Source of the DNA: an uncultured Draconibacterium sp.
GTDB taxonomy: Bacteria > Bacteroidota > Bacteroidia > Bacteroidales > Prolixibacteraceae
Length of the DNA stretch: 64,000 bases
Assembly: GCF_963675065.1 (NCBI RefSeq)
Contig: NZ_OY775905.1
Coordinates: 434,001 to 498,000 of the forward strand
Direction of reading: 5' to 3'
A model generated the notes under the pieces. That model did not search any database and was not told the DNA's origin. It saw only the letters and a list, made by a program, of their open reading frames with translations. The position numbers were made by a program, and so were the translations under genes. Every line of letters starts with the position of its first letter. Position 1 is the stretch's first letter. Below, one piece after another: positions 26,012-34,849 of the stretch.

Positions 26012-28186
26012 TTAGATATTAGTAGTGAAATTTCGTTCAAAAACAGGCATTTGTTTTTGCCATAAACTAAAGTATTTACCCTGTTGGGCATAAAGTTCAT
26101 CGTGCGAACCTTGTTCAATTAACTTACCATCTTCAAGTACCACAATGTTATCGGCCATTAAAACGGTACTTAAACGGTGCGCTATTATAATTACTGTTTT
26201 TCCTTCATTTCGTAACTGGTGTATGGTTTCCTGCACATAATTTTCGGCTTCGGAGTCTAAGGAAGAAGTAGCTTCGTCCATAATTAATATTTTGGGGTTG
26301 CGGTACAAAGCGCGGGCAATGGCCAGCCGTTGTTTTTGCCCGCCCGAAAGTGTTGCGCCATGCTCGCCAACAAGGGTGTTAAATCCGTTGGGTAATTTTT
26401 CAATAAACTCTATTATACCCAGCTGAGTGCAAATATCAAGTACCCGTTGCATATCGGGGGTAAATTCGCCAACGGCAATATTATCAATTACCCGCCCGGT
26501 AAAAAGATCAAGATTTTGCGGTACAATCCCCACCACTTGTCGTAAACTCTGATTGCTAAAATACCGGATATTGGTGCTACCAATGTAAACAGCTCCTTCG
26601 TTTATTGGATATAACTTTTGAAGCAATGCTGCAATGGTTGTTTTCCCCGAGCCACTTTCGCCAATTATGGCTGTTACCTCGCCCTGCTTAAAGCACACGT
26701 TAAAGTTTTCAAAAACATCAACGCGTGTTCCGTAACTGAATGATACATTTTGAAAAACGATATCTCCAAGAACATGTTCAGAAGCATCAACCAAATCATC
26801 ATCCGTTTCCTGTTCCAGATCCATTATTTCGAAAAGACGGTCGGCCGCAATACTGGCATTTTGATAAGTTTTGTTCATACCTATCAATCCGGAAACAGGC
26901 CCGGTAAAATACCCAATAAGCGCGTAAAACGACATGAGCTCTCCCTGAGTAATTTCCTGGTTTAACACAAACAAACTTCCTACCCACAAAAGGATTATGG
27001 TAAAGATACGGCTGATAAACAGTGACGTGTTCCCAGAAAAAACCGAATTTAAACCCGATTTATAAGCCGAATGAAGCAGGGAAACGAAACGCACTTCAGT
27101 TTTTATATTTGAGAACTCCTCAATTCCTAACTGCTTTATTGTTCGTTCCGAATTAATGGATTCCACCAGCTGCGATTCCAGCTCTGCGGACTGTTCCATT
27201 ATTTTTCGCTCGCGTTTTTTATTCAGGTAGTTTACTGCAATATAAAGCCCTGTGTAGAGAGGGATTACCAATAACATGATTAATGCCAGTTTCCAGTTGT
27301 AGATAAACATTAATGAAAATGCAAAAACCACAATAAAAATATTGACAATAAAGTTAATCATCGTGTCGTTTATAAATGCTCTTATTTTAACGGCATCGTT
27401 AATACGCGAAACAATTTCGCCGGTGCGCATGGTATCGAAAAAACGCTGGGGCAGTTTTAACAAGTGTTTGTAGTACCCTAAAATTAATCGGGCATCTATC
27501 AATTGTCCGGTCTTTAATACCAACATGGTTTGAAACGAGCCGACAAAAACCTGCAGTAACAATATTACAATCATTATTATACTCAGCAGGTTTAAAAGGT
27601 TACGATTTCCGTTTGTCAAAACATGGTCAGTAATTTTTTGAATGTAAATGGAAGTTGCCAGGCCAAGTATAGTAAAAACGACAGCACCAAATAAAGCTTG
27701 TATAAGCGTTCCCCGGTGGGGACGGAGTAAAAAACCGAAGCGTTTAAAATTTGATATTTTTTCGTTTCGTGCAACAAAATCTCCCGAGGGAGACAACAGG
27801 ATCAAAACTCCAGTCCATTCTTTTTTAAATTCTTCAATAGGCTGTTTTTCCAATTTCCCGGTTCCGGGATCCATTTTCTCAACATAAGCGGGAGTTACTT
27901 TGTAAATAACCACATAGTGTTGCAGCTTTTCTTTTACAATAACATGAGCAATTGCAGGCAGGGGTATTTCTGCTAATGCTTCGGGAGTTGCTTTTACTCC
28001 TTTAGCAGTCATGCCCATTTTTTCAGCAGCTTTTATCAGTCCCCAGGCATTGGTTCCCTTTTTATCGGTACCTGCCCATTGTCGGATTTTTGAAACAGGA
28101 AGTTTAAGTTTATAATGCGCTGCTACCGATGCCAGACAAGCAGCTCCGCAATCGGTAATATCGCGTTGTTTTACTTTTATATTCAT
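26012..28186 (-). CDS. Peptidase-containing ABC exporter (PCAT)
   Basis: This 724-residue protein combines an N-terminal C39 protease (catalytic Cys13 in TDCGAACL, His90, Asp106), a six-helix ABC membrane domain (about 155-440) and a C-terminal ATPase. The ATPase shows Walker A GESGSGKTT, signature LSGGQKQR and Walker B ILIMDEATSSLD. Such proteins cut double-glycine leaders and export the mature peptide through the inner membrane with an HlyD-type adaptor. Both substrate peptides and the adaptor gene are adjacent. All catalytic residues are intact, in contrast with the disrupted adaptor. Confidence 0.93.
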   Translation of the reverse strand: MNIKVKQRDITDCGAACLASVAAHYKLKLPVSKIRQWAGTDKKGTNAWGLIKAAEKMGMTAKGVKATPEALAEIPLPAIAHVIVKEKLQHYVVIYKVTPAYVEKMDPGTGKLEKQPIEEFKKEWTGVLILLSPSGDFVARNEKISNFKRFGFLLRPHRGTLIQALFGAVVFTILGLATSIYIQKITDHVLTNGNRNLLNLLSIIMIVILLLQVFVGSFQTMLVLKTGQLIDARLILGYYKHLLKLPQRFFDTMRTGEIVSRINDAVKIRAFINDTMINFIVNIFIVVFAFSLMFIYNWKLALIMLLVIPLYTGLYIAVNYLNKKRERKIMEQSAELESQLVESINSERTIKQLGIEEFSNIKTEVRFVSLLHSAYKSGLNSVFSGNTSLFISRIFTIILLWVGSLFVLNQEITQGELMSFYALIGYFTGPVSGLIGMNKTYQNASIAADRLFEIMDLEQETDDDLVDASEHVLGDIVFQNVSFSYGTRVDVFENFNVCFKQGEVTAIIGESGSGKTTIAALLQKLYPINEGAVYIGSTNIRYFSNQSLRQVVGIVPQNLDLFTGRVIDNIAVGEFTPDMQRVLDICTQLGIIEFIEKLPNGFNTLVGEHGATLSGGQKQRLAIARALYRNPKILIMDEATSSLDSEAENYVQETIHQLRNEGKTVIIIAHRLSTVLMADNIVVLEDGKLIEQGSHDELYAQQGKYFSLWQKQMPVFERNFTTNI

Positions 28187-28209
28187 AAAAACGGGGTTTA
28201 TTTAAAAAA

Positions 28210-29355
28210 TTATTCTGAAACGATTTTAGGGTTAAGCCAATTATCAGTTTTATCAAAAAGTAATTGTGCAAGAGTACGTTTAGTGATTTTATATCTGGCT
28301 GTATTTGTAAGTCCCTTTTTTAACTTGCCCTGATAACCATTTTTAAGCAACAAGTATGACTGATTAAGGCTACTCCGTACTTTAAAAAAGGGCTGATTAT
28401 TTACGATATATATTTCATTTGAAATTTCAGTAATAGTTCCTGATGCCATTCCCCACTGGTTGTAGTTGTATGCATCAACCTGAAAAATAACCGGCATATT
28501 TTCATGTAAATAACCAATATCTTGCGGCGAAACAAGGTGCTCTGCCATAATATGATCGTCGGGGCTTATTATGGCAATGGTTTGTCCGGGAGAAACAAAA
28601 CCTCCTGTTTTAATACCATTGTAATTAGTTATATGCCCGGATGTAGGGGCTGTTATGGTGTAGTTTCTTATTTCGTTTTGAAGGCTTTTTATTTCACTCT
28701 CAAAGTTTTTGTTTTCTTGTTGGTAATTAACAGCCAGTTGCTGCCATTCGCTCCTACTCATTTGTACATAAATCTTTTTCTCCTCAAGTATTTTATCCAA
28801 TTGAAATTGCTTGTCTTCCAACTCGGTTGCTGGAATTACCTCTTTTTCGAATAAAGTTTTTGCCCGACTAAAGGATTTTTGAAATAATTAAATCTGCATA
28901 TCAAACTCCGAGAGTTTTTGTCGGTATTGTGCATGAGTAGTTCTATATAAGCTGGAGATCAAATTCAAATGCTTATAGTTCAACATCGCTGAAATATCAT
29001 TCAAATAGCCTTCGTTTTCTAAAATCCTTTTTTGGATATAAGCAACACGTTCCGATTGCTTTTTACAATCCAGCCAGACTAATGTATCGCCTTTCTTAAC
29101 AGATTGATTCTCGTTCAGATTCGATTTTACAACTTTGGCAACCACAGGCGATATTAATTCAATAGATTCGGATGATGATCGAAATACTCCCCTGCTTTGT
29201 ACAGTAATTTCTGTTTTTATTAAAAATAAAGACATCACCGTGCCGGCAAAGAATAAAAGAACTACAACATATAAAAGCTTTGACTTCTTATTAAATCTGG
29301 AGAAATGACTTTCAACACTGACATTAATTATCTCCGGAGGAAAAACATTTTTCAT
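28210..29355 (-). pseudogene. HlyD-family secretion adaptor interrupted by an in-frame TAA
   Basis: Two parts in the same reading frame together encode a normal HlyD-type periplasmic adaptor of about 380 residues. The N-terminal part starts at ATG 29355 (MKNVFPPEI), has one membrane helix (LLYVVVLLFFAGTVMSLFLI) and the lipoyl half-domain. The C-terminal part has coiled coil, the second lipoyl half (ITAPTSGHITNYNG) and a beta-barrel. They are split only by a TAA at 28888-28890. Sense codons continue directly after it (LFQKSFSRAKTLF), and no frameshift is needed. It may be a nonsense mutation, a sequencing error or a read-through site. Without it the exporter would lack its adaptor. Confidence 0.85.
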
Positions 29356-29616
29356 AAAACAACGGTTACATTTGTATTTGGTTTTCACTAAATAATTCCG
29401 AAATATTGGCAAAGGTAACCCTGTTTTAGTGTAAAAATATGTTAACAAGACTATTCCGAAAACACTCACTTCCGTTTCCACGCACATCAACACTCCGATA
29501 ATTGACGAATTATCAACACACTACCAAATTCAACCAATAATACAGACACCCAATAAATATTGTAAAAAATAATATTAAACATAAATCTATTTCCGTATTT
29601 TTCCAAACTCTTGTTC

Positions 29617-29766
29617 AAAAACAACTTTGCTTTTATCGATGCGCAGCAACCCACCGACCACCTGGCAAGTTTGGGTGCTAAACCCATTCCGCGAAAAGAC
29701 TTTTTGGAAATGCTGGAGAAAGCTTTGCAGTGTGACACTTTGCAAGGGAAATGGACGGTGGATTAG
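29617..29766 (+). pseudogene. aat: Duplicated 3' end of aat (direct repeat copy 2)
   Basis: The frame encodes NNFAFIDAQQPTDHLASLGA and onward, matching the last 50 codons of aat, then ends CDTLQGKWTVD before TAG. The functional gene at 23808 instead ends ENTLQGPWIKMMGV. No start or upstream part of the gene is present. The copies differ mostly at silent positions, as expected if one came in with foreign DNA from a related species. The fragment marks the right boundary of the peptide-secretion island. Confidence 0.88.
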
Positions 29767-29775
29767 AATATTTCC

Positions 29776-30000
29776 CAATCCCCCTTAATCCCCCTTCGCC
29801 AAGGGGGACGCGCCTCGAAGTTCATCCTCCTTTTTTAAAAGGAGGTGGGCGACGCAGTCGGTCGGAGGATTAGAAAATTCAAACTGATATAACAATCGGG
29901 ACAGGCTCTTCACTAAGGGCGACGAGCTTCGAAGTTCGTCCTCCTTTTTTAAAAGGAGGTGGGCGACGCAGTCGGTCGGAGGATTCGATATTCTTTCCCG
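29776..30000 (+). repeat. Dispersed palindromic repeat R, two copies
   Basis: Each unit contains hairpin A (CCCCCTTcgccAAGGGGG or a decayed form), a linker CTCGAAGTTCGTC, hairpin B (CCTCCTTTTTTAAAAGGAGG) and hairpin C within TGGGCGACGCAGTCGGTCGG, ending GGAGGATT. Copies lie at about 29778-29872 and 29906-29988. Both are in the same orientation as the copies on the other side of the DUF559 gene. Confidence 0.85.
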
Positions 30001-30013
30001 TTTTGCCCAATTG

Positions 30014-30373
30014 TTATTCCAAACACTCAACAGCATAATAAATTTCTGCAACAACCTCATCAATCCGGTAGATCACCATTGCTTCTGAAAAGCGAATAAT
30101 CTGATAGCCAAAATCTTCTAATTCTTTCTGTCGGGTATAATCTTCTTCCGACTTTACAAAATGTGAATAGCCATCAATTTCAATGATGAGTTTTAGTTCT
30201 CTGCACACAAAATCGACGATGTAGTTTTTGATAATAAATTGCCGATTAAACTGATGGCCTCTCATTTTTCGGGCTTTCAAAACATCGCGCCAAAGGATGG
30301 CTTCTCCTTTAGTACCTTGTTTGCGAAGTTTTCGAGCAAATTTTTTTAGATCTTTATTGTAGGAGGATTGCAT
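30014..30373 (-). CDS. DUF559 endonuclease-domain protein
   Basis: This 119-residue protein has the Vsr/PD-(D/E)XK-like DUF559 core, with GHQFNRQFIIKNYIVDFVC followed by ELKLIIEIDGYSH, whose Asp and Glu residues would bind metal. An N-terminal KFARKLRKQGTKGEAILW is typical of the family. Members look like very short patch repair endonucleases, but their function is unknown. The gene is enclosed by direct copies of repeat R on both sides (13 bp after the stop and 45 bp before the start), which suggests a link between the two. Confidence 0.85.
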   Translation of the reverse strand: MQSSYNKDLKKFARKLRKQGTKGEAILWRDVLKARKMRGHQFNRQFIIKNYIVDFVCRELKLIIEIDGYSHFVKSEEDYTRQKELEDFGYQIIRFSEAMVIYRIDEVVAEIYYAVECLE

Positions 30374-30418
30374 AGTGGGTTTTGTATTAAAAGTATGAAT
30401 TATTTTTCAATTCTATAT

Positions 30419-30890
30419 TTTTCAATCCCCCTTAATCCCCCTTCGCCAAGGGGGACGTGCCTTGAAGTTCGTCCTCCTTTTTTAAAAGGAGGTGGCCGAC
30501 GCAGTCGGTCGGAGGATTAGAAAATTCAAACTGATATAACAATCGGGACAGGCTCTTCGCCAAGGGGGACGGCGCCTCGAAGTTCGTCCTCCTTTTTTAA
30601 AAGGAGGTGGCCGACGCAGTCGGTCGGAGGATTCGATTGCGGAGGATTAGAAAGTTAGGACTCCGAAAACCAATTTCTTTTGATTTTCTCCCGTTGTTGC
30701 AAACGGGACAGAGATTTTCGCCAAGGGGGACGGCGCTTCGAAGTTCGTCCTCCTTTTTGAAAAGGAGGTGGCCGACGCAGTCGGTCGGAGGATTCGATTG
30801 CGGAGGATTAGAAAGTTAGGACTCCGAAAACCAATCCCTTTTGATTTTCTCTCGTTGTTGCAATCGGGACAGGCTCTTCACCAAAGGGGA
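30419..30890 (+). repeat. Dispersed palindromic repeat R, three copies plus a partial one
   Basis: Units begin near 30421, 30540 and 30715, with a partial one around 30860. The last two are separated by a longer spacer shared between them (GAAAGTTAGGACTCCGAAAA), so that spacer was duplicated together with the unit. In these copies hairpin C reads TGGCCGACGCAGTCGGTCGG. Confidence 0.85.
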
Positions 30891-30910
30891 TTATTGAAGT
30901 TTATAAATAA

Positions 30911-30943
30911 TAAAAAAACACGCGATACCCCGAAGCTTCGGAG
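30911..30943 (-). terminator. Terminator of the sensor kinase gene
   Basis: On the minus strand a CCGAAGCTTCGG palindrome inside a CGCG...CGCG stem is followed by seven T, just after the kinase stop codon. A very similar hairpin ends the small gene at 35953. Confidence 0.75.
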
Positions 30944-30957
30944 GCGCGGTTGCGGTG

Positions 30958-32304
30958 TTACACTACCAATGGAAAGTCAATAATAACTTTGGTCCCAACA
31001 CCAATATCACTTTCAATATTAATTATACCATTCATTCTTGATGCTAATTCTTTACAAAGCACAAGTCCCAGGCCTGAACCAGCTTCTCCATTTGTACCAA
31101 CCGTTGATGTGTTTGTTTCAAATTTATAGAATGAATTTATTAATTCCGGCTTCATACCTTGTCCAGTGTCCGATACAGTCAAACGCACGTTGCCATTTGT
31201 TTTTTCTGTTGTAACTGTTATTGTTCCTCCGTTAGGGGTAAATTTAATCGCATTTGAGATTAAATTGCGAACAATAGTCTCAAGCATGTTCGAGTTACCT
31301 GAAACAGCAATTTTTTCTTCTTCAATAAATTTTAAATCGATAGATTTTAATGATGTTGCACATTTAAAAAAATCGATGTTGCCCGAGATTATTTGACCTA
31401 ATTCAATTTGCTCACTCTCAAATTTGTTTAGGTTCTTTGATTTAGTTGCCCATTCCAACAAATTTTGCAAAAGATGAAACGTGGATTGACTAAGAACATT
31501 TAATAATTTCAAATATTTTTTTCTATCCTCTTCACTTATTTCTTTTTCATTTTGTAACAAATCCAAAAAACTGGTTATGTTTCCAACGGGCCCTCTTAAA
31601 TCGTGTGCGATTATTGAAAGAAATTTAGTATTTGATTTTACTTGTCCCTCAAGCTCCATGTTCAACCGAAGATTAACAGCGGTTAAAAATCCAAATGTTA
31701 AGGAGATCATTAAAAACCCATTAATCATAAATGTAATAATTACAGTGGGGTTTACCTGCAAGGGGTCAATATTAGGGGTAGTAAATAAAATGTAGAAACC
31801 TAGCAATACAATAACTAATGAAATAGAAAAGGATAAAGCATTAAGAAGGAATATGTTCTTCAGGTACTTTTGTTCTGTGTTTATTCGAATCATTTCAAAA
31901 ATGGCAAGCGAAAAGTATATCGTTATGAAGAGGTAATGCAAGCCTAAGTGAATTCTGTAAAAGGGGAAAATTTTAAAAAACAGAATGGTTTGCAAAACAT
32001 CCAATACAGGAATACCAACCATGATCCAGTAGTTAATATTTTTCCCTTTAAATTTCCAAATCCCTGCTAAATACAAATAGAAACCTATGGTTACAAAAAT
32101 TGGGAAACCGGCAATTACAAAAGATTCAAAGGATGGAAAAACAGCTTTTATTAAGAGCCCAACACCAATTATTATGGCGCCCGATGCCCAATAGCCAGTT
32201 CCAAGCTTATACGAGAATCGATTTAGAAATAGCATAATAACCCCCATTATCAAACTAATTCCCGAGTTTACAATATTTATAATGAGTAAGTTATTTAGTT
32301 CCAT
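30958..32304 (-). CDS. Membrane sensor histidine kinase
   Basis: This 448-residue protein has about seven hydrophobic segments in the first 215 residues, with no large extracellular loop. A HisKA domain follows with the phosphorylated His234 in IIAHDLRGPVGN, then an HATPase domain (N box SNAIKFTPNGG, G1 DTGQGM, G2 GSGLGLVLCKEL). No receiver domain and no adjacent response regulator are present, so it is an orphan. It probably senses something in or at the membrane. The gene starts 58 bp beyond repeat alpha 1. Confidence 0.88.
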   Translation of the reverse strand: MELNNLLIINIVNSGISLIMGVIMLFLNRFSYKLGTGYWASGAIIIGVGLLIKAVFPSFESFVIAGFPIFVTIGFYLYLAGIWKFKGKNINYWIMVGIPVLDVLQTILFFKIFPFYRIHLGLHYLFITIYFSLAIFEMIRINTEQKYLKNIFLLNALSFSISLVIVLLGFYILFTTPNIDPLQVNPTVIITFMINGFLMISLTFGFLTAVNLRLNMELEGQVKSNTKFLSIIAHDLRGPVGNITSFLDLLQNEKEISEEDRKKYLKLLNVLSQSTFHLLQNLLEWATKSKNLNKFESEQIELGQIISGNIDFFKCATSLKSIDLKFIEEEKIAVSGNSNMLETIVRNLISNAIKFTPNGGTITVTTEKTNGNVRLTVSDTGQGMKPELINSFYKFETNTSTVGTNGEAGSGLGLVLCKELASRMNGIINIESDIGVGTKVIIDFPLVV

Positions 32305-32362
32305 GTTTGCTATCTACTTTTATATATCTATGACTTTCGCTCTCTTTAATTACTCTTACACA

Positions 32363-32551
32363 TAACGGTTTGGCTATGTGGAGTGCGGGACTTTGAAATG
32401 CTTCACAGTCAGGCTGCCACCGAGCCAATTCGTTTATTCATATTTTAGTTTTTATAGCCAAATCGTCAAAGACGAATTGGCGTTGTTGATGCGGAGTGCC
32501 GCGGCTGAATTACCCGCAGTACCCCGCATTACATATAGCTTTTGTTAGCGG
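32363..32551. repeat. Repeat alpha, copy 1 (189 bp, imperfect long hairpin)
   Basis: This 189-bp element begins TAACGGTTTGGCTATG and ends ATATAGCTTTTGTTAGCGG. The outer arms are imperfectly complementary (GCTATGT...TGCGGG with CCCGCA...ATATAGC), and an inner inverted repeat, GCCAATTCGT / ACGAATTGGC, is perfect. A copy of identical length with about 90% identity lies at 36809-36997. Each sits 13-14 bp after the stop codon of an unrelated minus-strand gene. Long imperfect palindromes with GTTAGCG-like ends resemble integron attC sites, but the core is not an exact GTTRRRY. Confidence 0.8.
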
Positions 32552-32565
32552 TTCGGTTTTTATTC

Positions 32566-33228
32566 TTAGTTGGAATCATTATTAATTAAAAGTTCTCCAA
32601 TGTCGTCAATATTTAGTTGTTCGTTTTGATTAATTTTTTCAAGTCTTTGCTCAAAGGCTTCAAGTTCCTTTTTTACTGTCTCAATTTCTTTTCTTAATGA
32701 AGAAATCTCAAAATGAATAATATTTTCTGCTGGTGCAGGAACAAAGTATTCGTCATCTTCATCAACCAAAAAATCAAATGTTATTTTATTTTTTTGAATT
32801 TTTATTTTTGGTTCTGGGTGTCCTGCATAACAAACACGTTCATTCCCATTTGCAATATTTTCCCAATATTTGATGTCTGCGAGGTCACCACAACATTGTG
32901 GAAAATATTTGTCTTGTCCGTCAATTCTAAGCACATAACCTCCAGGAAAGGCACATACTTGTTCTCTATTACAGTTCCCGTCTCTCCAATCTTTGGTGTA
33001 GTCAATTGTGATTTTAGTTAAATTATTGTCCGTTAAATCTGTAAGTCGATAAAAAGATGAGCCTGGTAAATAAGGTTTAAAATCATCGATAAATCCCGCT
33101 TTTTTGAAACATTCAGAATTGAACTTATCCCATAAATCAGGATATTCCCAGTAAGGGTGTTTGTCGGGTGCAGAAATGCCCTGATGATGGTATCCGATTT
33201 CAATTACTGGTATCAATTCTAAAATCAT
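32566..33228 (-). CDS. Hypothetical protein in repeat-framed cassette 1
   Basis: This 220-residue protein is not recognised. ATG at 33228 (MILELIPVIEIGYHHQG) is chosen because the frame upstream of it is repeat beta sequence. The central part has several Cys (CNREQVCAF, QCCGD, RVCYAG) and many Trp, Tyr and Pro. The C-terminus is a coiled coil (ISSLRKEIETVKKELEAFEQ) followed by an acidic tail. No signal peptide. It lies exactly between repeat beta (33 bp upstream) and repeat alpha (14 bp downstream), with CCGCTAAC and GTTAGCGG at the borders. Confidence 0.65.
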   Translation of the reverse strand: MILELIPVIEIGYHHQGISAPDKHPYWEYPDLWDKFNSECFKKAGFIDDFKPYLPGSSFYRLTDLTDNNLTKITIDYTKDWRDGNCNREQVCAFPGGYVLRIDGQDKYFPQCCGDLADIKYWENIANGNERVCYAGHPEPKIKIQKNKITFDFLVDEDDEYFVPAPAENIIHFEISSLRKEIETVKKELEAFEQRLEKINQNEQLNIDDIGELLINNDSN

Positions 33229-33260
33229 TTTTACTATGTTTTGTCTCGTTTTTAAACTGA

Positions 33261-33490
33261 CCGCTAACGTATGTGTATATGTACTACACTTATTTCGCTT
33301 ATAGCTTCGGTTTTTATTTTTCGGTATAAAACATTTGTTTTCAGCAATATATCCGTTTATAAGTATTTGTAAACGTTTATAAGCATTTACAAACGGATAA
33401 CCAGCAATTTTCCAAGAGTCTGTCCAACGCAACGAATCTTCTCTGTGACCGGGTAAGGAAGCCCTAAAGTAGCAAAGGTTTACATAAAAT
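33261..33490. repeat. Repeat beta, copy 1 (230 bp)
   Basis: It starts CCGCTAACGTATGTGTATAT and contains an inverted repeat around ATATCCGTTT / AAACGGATAA. It ends near AAAGGTTTACATAAAA. A second copy with about 95% identity is at 38370-38600. In both places the CCGCTAACG end faces the start codon of a minus-strand gene. Confidence 0.85.
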
Positions 33491-33512
33491 AAAAGATTTT
33501 GGGGAAAAAGAT

Positions 33513-33540
33513 GCGAGTTGCGAGTTGCGAGTTGCGAGTT
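33513..33540. repeat. Four tandem GCGAGTT heptamers
   Basis: GCGAGTT is repeated perfectly four times in a row. Similar words occur near other copies of repeat R (49490s). Such a tract can vary in copy number by slippage. No gene is attached to it. Confidence 0.9.
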
Positions 33541-33624
33541 GGCGGACGGAGATTACTTCTCCCGATTCGTTTTACTCATCGGGGGGCGTAATGACAAGCG
33601 CTGTTTATAGCGTCTGGGCAGTGT

Positions 33625-34108
33625 CATTACGAACCTTGTCCTCCTTTTTTAAAAGGAGGTGGGCGACGCAGTCGGTCGGAGGATTCGATTGCGGAGGATT
33701 GGAAAGTTAGGGGCTCTGAAACCCAATCCCCCTTTAATCCCCCTTCACCAAGGGGGACGAGGCACGAAGTTCGTCCTCCCTTTTTTAAAGGAGGTGTCCC
33801 GATGTTTCAATCGGGACGGAGGATTTGGTGCTCATGGCATAAACAATCCCCCTTTTGATTCCCTCCCGATGTTCAATCGGCACCTAGAGATTGGCAATTC
33901 TTTGCAAATACAATCCCCCTTAATCCCTCCCGATGTTGCAATCGGGACAGGCTCTTCGCCAAGGGGGACAGCGCCTCGAACCTCGTCCTCCTTTTTGAAA
34001 AGGAGGTGGGCGACGCAGTCGGTCGGAGGATTCGATTGCGGAGGATTGGAAAGTTAGGGGCTCTGAAACCCAATCCCCCTTAATCCCCCTTCACCAAGGG
34101 GGACAGCG
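33625..34108 (+). repeat. Dispersed palindromic repeat R cluster
   Basis: About four full or partial units, near 33637, 33723, 33940 and 34070. In the unit near 33780-33826 hairpin C is replaced by CCCGATGTTTCAATCGGG between the same GGAGGTG and GGAGGATT edges, so the unit is modular. No gene is supported here. The open frames across it are by-products of the GC-rich repeat. Confidence 0.85.
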
Positions 34109-34111
34109 CAC

Positions 34112-34143
34112 CAAAAAAAGATGCACCGTTTCCGATGCATCTT
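34112..34143 (-). terminator. Terminator of the 34198 gene
   Basis: On the minus strand AAGATGCA / TGCATCTT with a 10-base loop is followed by seven T, about 55 bp after the stop codon. Confidence 0.85.
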
Positions 34144-34197
34144 CGATGATTTTAAACAATGGAAGATTCCTCTTCCTTTCGACCCCGGAAAGTATTA

Positions 34198-34671
34198 TTA
34201 TGCTTCTGTTTCTACACTTTCGGGTGTACTGCGCTCAAAACGTTTACTCAGGTCGTCGTAAATCGATTTGGCCCCCGGCACATCCATTTTAGCCGCCATT
34301 TTCACCGAGTTATAATACATCAGTGCTGCCACATAACTTTCGGCACCGGCTTCCATGGTGGTATCGTCGAGGTTATCGCTCAGAATACGCACCTGGCGCA
34401 ACAGCGGCATCAACTGGCTGTATACGGTCATGTCGTTTTGCAGTCCTTCAACATTCATATACGGAGGTGCAAACTCCGGTGCACGGCTCAGGTAATCGAG
34501 CGCTTTATCAACAAAAGGAAGGGTTTTATCGCTCATTTTGGGGAGTTCCTGGCGCTCCTCGGGCGACAAAGCCAGCACATAAGGTTTTAGTGCTGTGGCA
34601 ATCGTTGACAGTGCTTCATTTACTTGTGTAATGGTCTCGGCCGGGATAGTAAAATTGATTTTGTTTTCCAT
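34198..34671 (-). CDS. Conserved hypothetical protein, paralogue A
   Basis: This 157-residue, probably all-helical cytoplasmic protein (TQVNEALSTIATALKPYVLALSPEERQ, then MYYNSVKMAAKMDVPGAKSI) has no signal peptide. It is homologous along its length to the 163-residue product of the gene at 35243: both share ALKPY..ALTP.ER, KISD.S.PFV, YYNSV, VPGAKSI.dDL.KRF and an acidic tail. Function unknown. Each paralogue has its own terminator. Between the two genes lies the 21-bp palindrome array. Confidence 0.8.
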   Translation of the reverse strand: MENKINFTIPAETITQVNEALSTIATALKPYVLALSPEERQELPKMSDKTLPFVDKALDYLSRAPEFAPPYMNVEGLQNDMTVYSQLMPLLRQVRILSDNLDDTTMEAGAESYVAALMYYNSVKMAAKMDVPGAKSIYDDLSKRFERSTPESVETEA

Positions 34672-34849
34672 AAAAAGTGTGTTTTAATTGATTAAAAATT
34701 ATTATTGTTTAATACTAACCCGAATTTACGACTACCACTTCCCATATTCCAAAGCAAACGCCCTGCCGTTTTTATGCTATGCGACATATTGCTGATACAC
34801 AACACCTAAACAAATTCATCTGAACCCATTTCGGGATTTCAAGGGGGTA

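Noticed and set aside
29785..30063. Minus-strand frame of 92 codons containing NPPTDCVAHLLLKK twice
   Set aside because: It is repeat R read on the minus strand and overlaps the true DUF559 gene.
33229..33432. N-terminal extension of the gene at 32566
   Set aside because: These codons lie inside repeat beta, which also occurs upstream of an unrelated gene, so the open frame there is accidental.
33525..34057. Several plus-strand frames reading GRRIRLRRI
   Set aside because: They are translations of repeat R that recur identically at each copy and have no independent support.
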